Shown one piece after another: positions 1 through 8,186 of a stretch of DNA of 11,931 nt; positions within the stretch are counted from its first letter, which is position 1; the number at the start of each line of letters is the position of its first letter. The position numbers were made by a program, and so were the translations under genes. This stretch comes from Cephalothrix spiralis. Taxonomy: Eukaryota > Nemertea > Palaeonemertea > Archinemertea > Cephalotrichidae. The notes beneath the pieces are model-generated. The model ran no database searches and was not told the origin of the DNA. It saw only the letters and a list, made by a program, of their open reading frames with translations. Location: assembly GCA_032353305.1 (NCBI GenBank), contig JAUCNG010352176.1, positions 1-11,931 of the forward strand, written 5' to 3'.

Positions 1-354
1 TTTTCGATGACTTTCAAAAAATATATATTACATTTGGCTTAAGTACTCCCCAATATTTGAAACCGACACTCATTGTACAGCACCACCCCAATATTTGCGA
101 ATAAGCGGAGAACCCCAAATTAAATGCCTCTAATCCCGTAATGATATTGTTACACAGTTCCGATACCGTTGATCCGGGCGAATATCAAAGTTTTGCCCTT
201 TTTAGCGCTAAATTTTAAATTAATCGGTTAACCCGGTTAAAGGGAATCGGTTATCGTCACTGCGCTTAATAACGTATGACCCTTGGACAACAATATTTTC
301 GGGGCCAGAGCCGCCAGACCTGACATGCACCTTAAGTCACTAATAAGTCTATAT
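1..354. other. Non-coding, no recognised feature
   Basis: AT-rich DNA without a usable reading frame. A short self-complementary patch (CGGTTAACCCGGTTAA) lies near 225-240. The stretch ends where similarity to the 8.67 kb region begins. Confidence 0.6.
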
Positions 355-541
355 AACGGCTTTATGTAATTTCCCTCATATATATCATATTATTGAAAAA
401 TGAAACTAAGCTAAGTCTCAAAAAAGTCCACAGACAAGTTTTCAAGCTTTTATTTACTGGCCATGATCGAATCGATTTTGTTGTGCTCTATCGATTTGTC
501 AAGTTAGTAAATTTTTTAACTATTTTGATTTTCTATTTTAG

Positions 542-670
542 ATGGTCTTGATAAAAATAGAAGAATGCAAAGAAAACACGACAAACAACCAGGTGATTGC
601 AGCACATATTTCACTAATAGTACCCCTGATTACGAGGATGCAAAATTTATACCTGGCCCAGTTAAAGCCG
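542..670 (+). CDS. Candidate internal exon, copy 1 (intact), phase 1-1
   Basis: A pyrimidine/T-rich tract ending TTTTAG (AG at 540-541) precedes the segment and GTAAGT follows at 671. The 129-nt length is a multiple of three. The frame beginning at 544 is open throughout and gives 42 residues, with the motifs GLDKNRRMQRKHDKQPGDC and then CSTYF, DYEDAKF and PGPVKAG at the end. A second copy lies at 9136-9267. Between the copies, two changes upstream of the indel (AAT/AAC, AAA/AAG) and one after it (ACA/ACC) are synonymous in this frame, which favours it over the alternative ATG-led frame at 542. A symmetric phase 1-1 exon is typical of shuffled extracellular modules. The closing PGPVKAG loosely recalls the GPLKPG-type turn in fibronectin-III-like receptor ectodomains, but I do not recognise the family. 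Neighbouring exons of the same gene are not secure in this window. Confidence 0.45.
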
Positions 671-721
671 GTAAGTGAAACCTGATGTATGCACATGTCA
701 TAAAAACATAGATTACCAATA

Positions 722-919
722 CCCAGACAGTGCAATAAGTACTTAATCGTGTCCGATTTTAAGATTAGTTTGGAGCTTTCCTGTAAGAGGGCTAAGACTG
801 CAAAGGTTATACCGGAGCTTTCCCGTCAGGTAGCGCGTTAATGATAAAAAGGCCCGGTTTGCGCAATATGGCCCGAAACGAGAATCGGACAAAAGACTCC
901 TCTAATTGCACTATCTGGG
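722..919. mobile_element. 198-bp MITE with TA target duplication (Tc1/mariner-type)
   Basis: The ends are inverted: left CCCAGACAGTGCAAT, right (reverse complement) CCCAGATAGTGCAAT. A second inverted block, TGTCCGATT against TTGTCCGATT, lies about 28-37 bp in. About 27 of 39 terminal positions match. TA flanks both sides (720-721, 920-921), the target of Tc1/mariner elements. It carries no coding region. A 10-bp direct repeat, GTACTTAATC, is found inside the left end (739-748) and across the right border (919-928). The insertion lies only 50 bp after the donor of the candidate exon 542-670. Confidence 0.6.
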
Positions 920-929
920 TACTTAATCT

Positions 930-1288
930 ATGGTACCTCCCAATCCCTCCAAATTCAGTGATTTGTAAAAAACCACAAATATTTTACTTTTTGTAGAATT
1001 TTACATCAAAATGAGAGAGAAATCACCGGATGAGATAATCCCACTAGCGTCGTTATCAAATTTCCCCGTAGCAATTTAGATAAAAAGCTTGAAATGTCCT
1101 GGAAATTCACTGAGATTCATGTACTGATATTGCCAAGAGTAGATAGAAAGAGTGAGTATCGTTTTGGGGGTCTTTGTACTCTTGATATTGCGTAAAGATG
1201 CATGGCGTCGAACCTTGATTGAAATTGACGAGTTAAATTTCGAGTAATCTAAAATAGTTTATAATTTTTTAGTAAATTTGTTTTTCAA
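930..1288. other. Non-coding, nothing recognised
   Basis: AT-rich, stop codons in all frames, no repeats with clear borders. Confidence 0.6.
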
Positions 1289-1390
1289 CATTCGGCCGAA
1301 TGGGTTTCGACGAAATGTCCATTCGACCGAATGGTTTCCGACTAAATATTCTTTCGACGAAATGTCGATTCGACGAAATGGTTTCGCGGT
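1289..1390. repeat. Array of short ATTCGNCGAAT-type palindromic units
   Basis: About seven degenerate units of 14-17 bp stand head to tail. They include CATTCGGCCGAATG (a perfect palindrome, 1289-1302), TTTCGACGAAATG (twice), ATTCGACCGAATGG and ATTCGACGAAATGG. Most are themselves near-palindromes. No gene or element boundary is visible around the array. Confidence 0.7.
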
Positions 1391-1910
1391 AATGTCTAAT
1401 GTGCTTGGACGAATTATTCCATAATGAGAACTTAATATGGGATTGAGGGGGTTAAAATATATCTTTGATACGCTTAGAAGATTCTTTATTGTTATTAGGA
1501 CAATTGGTTCGTCACGTTTTACTCGATGCCCCTCTTGTTCAACTTTAGTAAACGAGAGGTAGTATCCTGACCCTGTATAAACATTATGAAGTATTTCTAT
1601 ATTCTATTTTATAGGAACCTTTCAATCGCCGCCATGGCTATTTCTTTAAAATTAAAATTTATTTTTGAATAGTCAAAGATCTCTTAACTATAACGTGTCT
1701 CCTAAGCGCACAAAAGTTCTAAATTACACTTGATGAACTTACCTAAGTCTTTATCAATAGTTAGAATCAAGTGTAAGTTAAAAACATTTCGTATCGACCT
1801 TCAAGTCTTGCAAGAATGAGATACTGTGATAAACAAGAGGTAATAAAAGTTACACATATAGAAAGCTTGAGAAGTTTTCTTTCAGAATGTATATACTTAT
1901 CTTAAAACTG
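1391..1910. other. Non-coding, nothing recognised
   Basis: AT-rich sequence between the palindromic array and the SINE tail. No coding frame, element ends or structured RNA seen. Confidence 0.6.
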
Positions 1911-2222
1911 AGAACTTAGGAACTTATATGAACTTATTGGGATAGACACAGACGGTCCGCTTTATGAGCATTTACCCTTAGGCCTGTAGACCTATCCCGC
2001 ACTCTAATCTATTTTCTATATACCGATTAGCAGTCGGGTTTACCCCGAAGGGAGCGACAGCGTCCCACTCCACGTATTTAACCTGACAGAGCCACCAAGG
2101 AGGCAGTACGATGAAGAACTTGCCCGAGGTTCTTCCCGATGGAAAGTAGTGTCGAGCCGGGTCTCGAACCTGGGACCTCCTGATTCAGAGTCCGACGCTC
2201 TACCACTTTGCCACCGAGCCAC
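1911..2222 (-). mobile_element. tRNA-headed SINE (Gln-like head), minus strand
   Basis: On the minus strand the head carries an A box, TGGCAAAGTGGTAGAGC (complement of 2197-2213), and a B box, GGTTCGAGACC, about 30 nt further on (complement of about 2160-2170). The anticodon-like loop CTCTGAA sits between them, which would read CTG (Gln). The stems are too poor for a working tRNA. The body continues into GC-richer sequence with paired CCTTCGGGG-type words near 2040-2050. The 3' end probably lies at the TAAGTTC-type repeats (three GAACTTA copies on the plus strand, 1913-1936), which look like a SINE tail. Target duplications were not found, so the end is approximate. Confidence 0.55.
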
Positions 2223-3084
2223 CGAGACTTGTCATGTATTCCATTACTAACCTCGGCCGCGCCTCGGTTAAATTGAAATTCACTCTTGTTGTAGACTTAA
2301 CACACTTGCATGATATGCACACTATTTCCTTGATCAATCGTACAATACAGCAGAAACATGTACGCTATGGATCCCGTACCATAAAAAGTTACTAGCACTC
2401 TTAGTCTCGTACAATTCAATATGACAGTCATGCCGTAACTCTTTGTGTAATATCCATAGACTCTATATTTTTTTTATTTTGATAATGATTCGCGTGTGGT
2501 ATTGATTAATTGTTAATTGTATAAATAATGCTGAACAGACTTTTCAGGTATGATATCAATTATCTTTATTTTTCAGGTCAAATGTCTGCAAGATGACCAT
2601 AATATATTGGTTTTAATATTGGTAAGTACCCAGTCTAGATTCTAAGTTTTTGTCAATAACGTGTAAAAGGTACACAGAATTCATAAAAACAATTTTTGTT
2701 AAATTGGCCCGAAATTCCCTTTTGTCTCCGACGGGATTTTCTAAAAAGATTAATGCCTTAAAGAGTGGTATCTATTGGGTAGGGAACCTGTCTATCGATC
2801 GCTGCGTTCATCAGTCTATCCTGATCAAAATTGGCTAAATAAAGCAGGCGGAATTAATATATTGCTAAAAGTTTGTGTATAGGGAGCTCCAATAACCTGA
2901 CCTTTATTATAGCCATTGTTATTAACATGATACAACGGCTTTCCTTTTCATTGTCATGTAAACAAATAATTCCAATAAATAGAACCTTTAAAATTAATCT
3001 TTAAAAGCCAGAAACCTTGTCCAATATTGACATATACATCAGTGTACATGATTGGTTATCTAAATATGTTCTTTAATGTTTTAG
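2223..3084. other. Non-coding apart from one very weak exon candidate
   Basis: AT-rich. A 62-codon open frame at 2650-2838 has no domain, signal or homologue that I recognise and is within chance length. Confidence 0.55.
2577..2621 (+). other. Very weak candidate microexon
   Basis: TTTTTCAG (ending 2576) and GTAAGT (from 2622) bracket 45 nt that is open in one frame (VKCLQDDHNILVLIL). It does not continue the frame of the 542-670 exon and has no other support. Confidence 0.1.
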
Positions 3085-3167
3085 TGACTCCTCGTCAGGA
3101 TTTGAATTTCCTATGGAGCGACCCGAATCCAAAGCTCGTCGGAATCTTGATAGCAGTTCACACAAAA
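3085..3167 (+). other. Weak candidate exon
   Basis: TTTTAG (ending 3084) precedes and GTAAGTA follows at 3168. The 83-nt segment is open in two frames, one of them giving DSSSGFEFPMERPE and then a basic, serine-rich end. Only one of the open frames is phase-compatible with the exon at 542-670, and no second copy exists near 9136. Random sites of this strength are expected in AT-rich DNA. Confidence 0.15.
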
Positions 3168-3187
3168 GTAAGTAAAACACCACTGCC

Positions 3188-3260
3188 CGTCCTATGGCGC
3201 GATTGGTAGCGCACTGGTCTTTCCAATTGGAAGGTCGCAGGTTCGAGGCTTACCACGTTT
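3188..3260 (+). pseudogene. tRNA-like pseudogene or SINE head
   Basis: A box TGGCGCGATTGGTAGCGC starts at 3195, with a perfect GCGC/GCGC D stem. B box GGTTCGAGGC follows at about 3240, at normal tRNA spacing. The anticodon stem needs several wobble pairs, the T stem has a mismatch, and the acceptor ends do not pair, so a functional tRNA is unlikely. A TTTTT run follows near 3268, as at a Pol III terminator. No SINE body is recognisable downstream. Confidence 0.45.
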
Positions 3261-3491
3261 AGCACATTTTTATCATCTGTTTTACGAAAAATATTTAGTT
3301 CATCGCTATAAACTTCTTGGAATGATAACAGTTAATTCAGGATTTTACATTTTAAAAAGCATATTTATAATAGCAATCACATTGTAAGTTATTCAAATAT
3401 TGTTTATCAGTTTTAGAATCGTATCGTATTGTCTATGAATGCCATTATTAGACAATGCCGCTCCCGCTGGCATTTTCCATTCGTGCAATTA

Positions 3492-3879
3492 TGCACCTAT
3501 CAATGAATTTCCCCGCAGGTGTGGGGGGAACGCCAATTTACGCTATATTTGCGCCAACTTTGGAAATTTTAACTTTTATCAAAATTTATTATTTTTTATT
3601 AAAACTAATTTAGATTGAATTAATTATCTGAGGAGTGATTTTTCCCTCGAGATATATTGACATTTATATGAGATCATGCCAAATATGATGCTTTATTCAA
3701 TAAAGTTGTCGAATTCCCGCCCCTGTAGGCGGGGACTGCGCTTTTTCCCCCGCCATACCATGCGGATATTTACGCATATTTACGCTTTTCAAATTGTCCC
3801 CGCCCCCGGGGTTTGCGCTCGTTTGCTGCTGGCGCAAACCCTGCACTCCCCCCTGCGGGGAAATTCATTGATAGGTGCA
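3492..3879. mobile_element. 388-bp MITE with 28-bp perfect TIRs and TTA target duplication (PIF/Harbinger-like)
   Basis: The left arm 3492-3519 starts TGCACCTATCAATG and ends CCGCAGG; the right arm 3852-3879 is its exact reverse complement. TTA flanks both sides (3489-3491, 3880-3882), and a 3-bp TWA target is the hallmark of PIF/Harbinger. There is no transposase, so it would need a helper. Internally it is a strong fold-former: CCCGCC/GGCGGG at 3716-3721 and 3728-3733, and a perfect 10-bp hairpin GGGTTTGCGC/GCGCAAACCC (3809-3818, 3832-3841, 13-nt loop). An open frame across 3676-3897 is a by-product of this GC-rich half and is not a gene. Confidence 0.7.
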
Positions 3880-4049
3880 TTACCAGCACGTTTATAACCT
3901 AACCGAATCGCCCACGAGACATCGCCTTAAGGCCTTGCCCAAGAATCTCGAGTCTCGAGCGACGACCTAGGTACTAGTTTCAGCACCTTCTGACGTAAAG
4001 CTTAATTATGACGTGTGTCATGTGGCGATGTTAGTATTTAAGGTGACGT

Positions 4050-4257
4050 AGACCGCTCAGCCATCCTACCGACGCATGCCTTTGCTTCGGGATCCAGAGG
4101 TCCCGGGTTCGAATCCAGGCAGCGCCAACTGTATATAACGAACCATATTTCCAGTGCTCAATCTGGGTGGACAATTGTCTAAACAAAGTCCTGGCGTGTA
4201 TGAGACAGAACTCACCACGGAAAAGACCCCCTGCGGCTCTTCGATAAGAATAGCCGG
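4050..4257 (+). mobile_element. tRNA-headed SINE, plus strand, body shared with the 7.2-7.4 kb copy
   Basis: B box GGTTCGAATCC lies at 4106-4116, preceded by an anticodon-arm-like stretch. The 3' body has, in order, CCAGTGCTC (4151-4159), GTGTATGA (4196-4203) and AAAAGACCCC with GGCTCTTCGA (4221-4243). The same motifs occur in the same order in the minus-strand element at 7230-7443. The upstream half of the head is abnormal: an A-box-like GGATGGCTGAGCGGTC is present but on the opposite strand (complement of 4051-4066). A reading frame on the minus strand across this element is an artefact. The shared 3' motif, an AAAAGA(A)CCC word followed by GGCTNTTCGA, resembles the conserved domain of animal SINE superfamilies, as far as I recall. 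Confidence 0.55.
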
Positions 4258-4393
4258 TTTTGGCGGCCTTTCATGGAAAAAACAAGAACATGAATATACA
4301 ATCACACAAAAATAACTAATGTTTAAAAAAAATAAGCTGACTTTGCTGCTCAAGGTAAGACACATAGATAAGATAAGCATGAAATTGTCATCA

Positions 4394-4438
4394 TTTATTA
4401 AATTCCAATTTTATCATTTTTTATTATGCACATTTATT
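4394..4438 (-). terminator. Clustered poly(A) signals downstream of the CARD-NHL gene
   Basis: Three AATAAA hexamers occur on the minus strand (complements of 4433-4438, 4420-4425 and 4394-4399), about 125-170 nt after the TAA stop. They are in the right orientation to define a short 3'UTR ending around 4370-4420. The region is AT-rich, so chance hexamers are possible, but the cluster sits where the gene should end. Confidence 0.55.
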
Positions 4439-4563
4439 AACAAAATTGTCATGTAATAATTAGAACTGTTTTTAGTTGTGTCAGAACAATCTTGAGCACA
4501 CAACTTGTCGTTGCTTGAGAATTGGGAAAGGTTCCGCTGGTTGTGATTTATCCTAGTTGGTGA

Positions 4564-5796
4564 TTAGAAGATGACGATCTGTCTCCCGCTGAAATCTGAC
4601 ACAGCAACATCTCCATTTGGCAAGATGCAAATGTCTTCTGGACATTGTATCACACCACTACCAAACGTAACGTAGGGCTCAAGATCAGAAGTAAAAACTT
4701 GGATACATGGCGATGGCTGGGCGATGCAAACGAGAACATAACCGGAGTTGTCCACCGCTAATCCTCGTACGTCACTTGCATTTGGTACCGAAACAGTTCT
4801 TTGATGTTTTCCAGCAATATCAAATACATGTAGTTCATCGGTGTAATATTCTGTTACAAACAACCTGTTATCTTTTGAAATGGCGATTCCGTATGGTCGA
4901 CTCAATTCATCTGATTTGATATGTTGTACGAATTCTAACTCCGAATTGAGGACTTTTATTCGCGAGTTGTTACAATCTGTAATGTATAAGTTTTGATTAA
5001 ATATGCATTGAGCTATGCGAATAGGATGATAGAATTCGCTATTCCCACTTCCGAATTTTCCAATTTTCTTCAAAATTGATCCTGTAGTTCCTGCACTTTT
5101 TAAAACGCGATGATTGTTAGTATCTGCTATCGCTACATCTCCGCTCGTCATCCAACACACGCCACATGGCCAATTCAACCCATCATTCTCAAAACTAATT
5201 TGTTTAGTTAATTTCTTATTTTCAATGACATCAATTGTATTTTTGATAGGCATTGCAACTATAAATTTTCCATCTCGAAAATCCAATTGCGCTGGTTTCG
5301 AGTCTAGTTTTATCACGTCACCTTTAGCGCCTACCAATGCTTTGTAATCTCGTTTAAGAGGAGAAATTGACATTTCAGTCAAAGCTGCCACAGGTGGTGA
5401 CATAGATGCTGCCACAGGAGGGGGACTATACACTGGCACTTTAGTCTTAGCTTTCGTAGTTTGAACCTTTTTACCAGTAGCTTTCTTGGGTTGGGTAGAG
5501 TTAGTTTTAACCTGTTCACTGTCTAAGAGCTGGTATAAAGTGCTGTGGTAGTTTTCCTTTAGGCTCTCTTTAAATTCTTCAAATGCCCTTCTATCTTTAC
5601 GTTCCAAATGATCCAAGAGGACTCTTGCCTTTTCTTGTCTTGTTTGTCCTGGCATGACGACTTTGTCATATTCGTTTCTACTTAAGACTTTCGTCGAAAG
5701 TAAATGATCAGCAATAAGATCATCTGGATTCAATGTTTTGAGAATTGCAACTCGATGTTTGAGTAAAAGTTCCTTATGATCATCCTTTCCCGCCAT
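4564..5796 (-). CDS. CARD-linker-NHL beta-propeller protein, 410 aa, single coding exon
   Basis: Seen: one open frame, ATG to TAA. Residues about 5-92 read as a six-helix CARD death fold: helix 1 about 5-22 with HKELLLKHRVAILKTLN, then DDLIADHLL, LSRNEYDKV, TRQEKARVLLDHLERK, RRAFEEFKESLKEN and a short last helix near 84-92. The pattern matches CRADD/caspase-2-type CARDs, including the RRAFEEF segment. Residues 93-150 form a Lys/Thr/Pro-rich, probably disordered linker with PPVAA twice (126-130, 134-138). Residues about 151-410 form NHL-type blades; clear ones start near 208, 257, 299, 341 and 385, with core motifs such as GDVAIADTNNHRV and NLYITDCNNSRIKV. With the degenerate stretch 151-203 this gives six blades, as in TRIM-NHL propellers. 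No RING, B-box, coiled coil, NB-ARC, signal peptide or membrane segment. Start context is strong (A at -3, G at +4). Family knowledge: CARDs bind other CARDs; NHL propellers bind protein or RNA. Inference: cytosolic adaptor or sensor in apoptosis or innate immunity; partner unknown. Confidence 0.9.
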   Translation of the reverse strand: MAGKDDHKELLLKHRVAILKTLNPDDLIADHLLSTKVLSRNEYDKVVMPGQTRQEKARVLLDHLERKDRRAFEEFKESLKENYHSTLYQLLDSEQVKTNSTQPKKATGKKVQTTKAKTKVPVYSPPPVAASMSPPVAALTEMSISPLKRDYKALVGAKGDVIKLDSKPAQLDFRDGKFIVAMPIKNTIDVIENKKLTKQISFENDGLNWPCGVCWMTSGDVAIADTNNHRVLKSAGTTGSILKKIGKFGSGNSEFYHPIRIAQCIFNQNLYITDCNNSRIKVLNSELEFVQHIKSDELSRPYGIAISKDNRLFVTEYYTDELHVFDIAGKHQRTVSVPNASDVRGLAVDNSGYVLVCIAQPSPCIQVFTSDLEPYVTFGSGVIQCPEDICILPNGDVAVSDFSGRQIVIF

Positions 5797-5810
5797 GATT
5801 AATATTATAC

Positions 5811-6408
5811 CTGAAATTTAGATTTATAAAATATTTAAAAATGAAGCGATATATATTGCATGCATGGAATCATAGAACTTAAAAACTCTATAATTTTTTG
5901 TGACTTATGCCTAGTTTATATATATACACGGTATTCGTAAAACAATGTTAAGGATTTTTTTAAATATCGTTTTCTGATACATTCGACTAAACAACTATTT
6001 GCGCAATTTTGAGATCAGAGCATCTTTGTGCTACGCGCGTTTACGAATCGCAGAACTTGAAATCCGTATTGACTCGAGGTGTACGGGTTTTGGAGGTGAT
6101 CCAGTACCCTCGACAGAACTAGAAGCGGATTATTGTCATATTTCTATCTGTTGTTAATACATTTACATATCCTAAAATAATTGATTTAGGAACATCGTGT
6201 ATATACATATATATATTTACAATCCTCCTGACAGCCATTTTATAGAAAGAACTCGGTCAAAATTAGTAGCAAAAATAAGTATGCAAATTCGTTGTTCCGG
6301 AAAGTCATTATTAAACAAAATTACTGACTCAAACTTGTAGAAATGTGCTGAATTCAAACCATTTTTTTACCCATTAAAAAGCGAACTTTTAATTTTGTTT
6401 AAACTTAC
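5811..6408 (-). other. Probable 5'UTR intron of the CARD-NHL gene
   Basis: On the minus strand a TTTCAG acceptor (complement of 5811-5816) lies 14 nt upstream of the start codon, leaving a 14-nt untranslated stub at 5797-5810. The nearest strong donor upstream is AAG|GTAAGT, with the exon ending at 6409 and the intron starting at 6408, giving a 598-bp intron. Both sites match GT-AG consensus. No coding frame of note lies between them. The first exon would be non-coding and would end at 6409. Its transcription start and promoter cannot be placed from sequence alone. The intron holds AT-rich DNA with a short TA-rich run near 6200-6218. Confidence 0.5.
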
Positions 6409-6409
6409 C

Positions 6410-7100
6410 TTAGATAGGCTTTAAAGGAGTGGTCATTTATTTTTATGATTAACAATTATGTATGTTTTTTCAATACGTCCTATGCATGCTACCGACCATG
6501 CCCGATTGATCTTTTTAAATTTTTAGGAAATATATGTCACATGCCGATCTAGATGTATGTGTCAAAGCTCTCCTTTCATTAGAGATATATTGCAAATTTC
6601 ATTTTTGTTCGACTTAATGTGATTGAATAGATTTTATTGAATTTAATATCCATTAAAACATGTTTACGTAGTTATAGATCTGAGCATTCGACGATCATTG
6701 TATCCTGATTTTAAACCTTTGTTAGTAACGTGAACAATATTGATATGAACATACATAAAAACTATCATTCATTATAAACTAAAAACGCAATATAATATAC
6801 TTTACGGCTGAGAGTTATTCTGCTACATGTAGAGCAGTCATGTGGCGAAATTTGGAGAATTCCGTTTTTTGTAAAATCACATTTTTACGGAAAACTGGCT
6901 TTTTTGGCGCTTTAACAGCTCGTAACTTCCCGAAAACTGATCGGTTCACTTATGGCTCCTAAAATAATTATCCATCATCCATAAAAGTTATAACCTGATT
7001 AAAAGAGTTTAAACCCTGGTCTTCCGGTATGATACATGCGAGAAATGATGAAAAATTAATATAGCGGAGATATACGGACTACGGAGCTATCGGACCAAGT
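6410..7100. other. Upstream flank of the CARD-NHL gene, no promoter identified
   Basis: If the 5'UTR intron is right, the first exon and promoter lie here. No convincing TATA box or initiator can be singled out in this AT-rich stretch. Around 6840-7030 the base composition shifts and words such as TCATGTGGCGA recur from near 4018, hinting at old repeat material. Confidence 0.4.
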
Positions 7101-7229
7101 GTTATAAAATAACGTCTTCGTCGTCGATACCACCGGACTATTTCAGTCCATCAGGCATTAATTGACCATTACCCCACAGGGTTGACGTGCGTCACTACGT
7201 CATAGGCTACGTACTATGTAAGCCAACCT

Positions 7230-7443
7230 GTGAGCCGCCATGACGTCGAATAGCCCCCAGGGTTCTTTTATGTGCATGAAACCGTTTTTCATACACACCA
7301 AGCCGAGACAATCTAATGCGTCGCGATTGTCTTTGATTTTGCGTTCAATCATCCCAGTCTGGAGCACTGGATTACAGCCTGTAGGCTATAGATCAGTTGA
7401 TCAGATTATTAGTCTGATGCTCTACCGACTGAGCTAACCGGAC
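7230..7443 (-). mobile_element. tRNA-headed SINE, minus strand
   Basis: Reading down from 7443, the head has GTCCGGT as the acceptor-like end. An A box, TAGCTCAGTCGGTAGAGC, follows, then a perfect anticodon stem TCAGA/TCTGA around loop CTAATAA (anticodon AAT, Ile-like). The B box is degraded (GATCTATAGCC). The body follows with CCAGTGCTC, GTGTATGA and AAAAGAACCC/GGCTATTCGA, collinear with the element near 4.1 kb but about 30 bp longer between the first and third motifs. The 3' end is not defined and may run to about 7100. Confidence 0.6.
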
Positions 7444-8186
7444 GATATAACGCTCACATCAAAAGTAGCCTACCTATTTTTCAGAAGATGGCTCCTGATA
7501 TCTTTTTAAGATATGTTCAAGGAATATAATTATTACCAAAATTTAAAAAAGATTGAAATCATTAGACCACGGACTTTGGGGGTCTAAGTTCGATTCTATC
7601 TTTTAGTGCATGCTTAGACTGGAACCTAGACACATCAATAATTTTTTCGGCCCGTGAATTTTATCCTAATTGGTCCGATAATACATGTAAAATATATCAT
7701 ATCAATCTTATTTCGTTGGGTGCGACAGTTAATTGCTCAATGTCAATGCCCTAAAATCGTCATTATAATCCTAAATTTCTAAAAAATGCTCGTCTCGCTT
7801 TCGCTCGGCGTTGATTGTATTTTTAATAGTGGAATGCAACATCGCTCGACCCTCGTATTCATGCCGCAAGTAGCGAGATAAACTATATGTTTGCCGGAAT
7901 CAATCGGAATATGCGGTGATTATGCGTTTAGAACAATGCGGAATGAACACCACCGTTTACATGCCGTATATTATGATATTTTGATTTAATCACTTGTATA
8001 AAATAATCAAAAATCACAATCGGCAGTAAAACAATTCGACATTCGACAGAACTCAATTTATAATTCAACAGATTTAATTTGACAGTCGACAGAACATTGC
8101 CAAACCATCTTAAAATCGACATTTTTGACATGCGACAAGTATCATTCTTAGGATCTCTTAGGAGGTGACAGTATCGACAGCTACAC
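7444..8186. other. Non-coding, nothing secure
   Basis: Contains a B-box-like AAGTTCGATTC near 7587 without a matching A box, and AT-rich sequence with no coding frame that stands out. Confidence 0.55.

Noticed and set aside
538-735. 65-codon minus-strand frame over the candidate exon
   Set aside because: It is antisense to the duplicated exon, lacks any domain, and the frame is not kept in the second copy.
3676-3897. 73-codon plus-strand frame
   Set aside because: It lies in the GC-rich half of the 3492-3879 MITE and crosses its right end, so it is a by-product of the element.
4066-4380. 104-codon minus-strand frame ending in LALPGFEPGTSGSRS
   Set aside because: That end is the reverse translation of a SINE B box and head; the rest is low-complexity AT-rich sequence.
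4707-5347. Plus-strand frames at 4707-4919 and 5114-5347
   Set aside because: Both are shadows on the opposite strand of the CARD-NHL coding region.
7395-7443. Functional tRNA-Ile(AAT)
   Set aside because: The A box and anticodon arm are good, but the T arm and B box are degraded and a SINE body follows.
7560-7610. B-box-like AAGTTCGATTC suggesting another tRNA-like element
   Set aside because: No A box at the right distance and no foldable arms.
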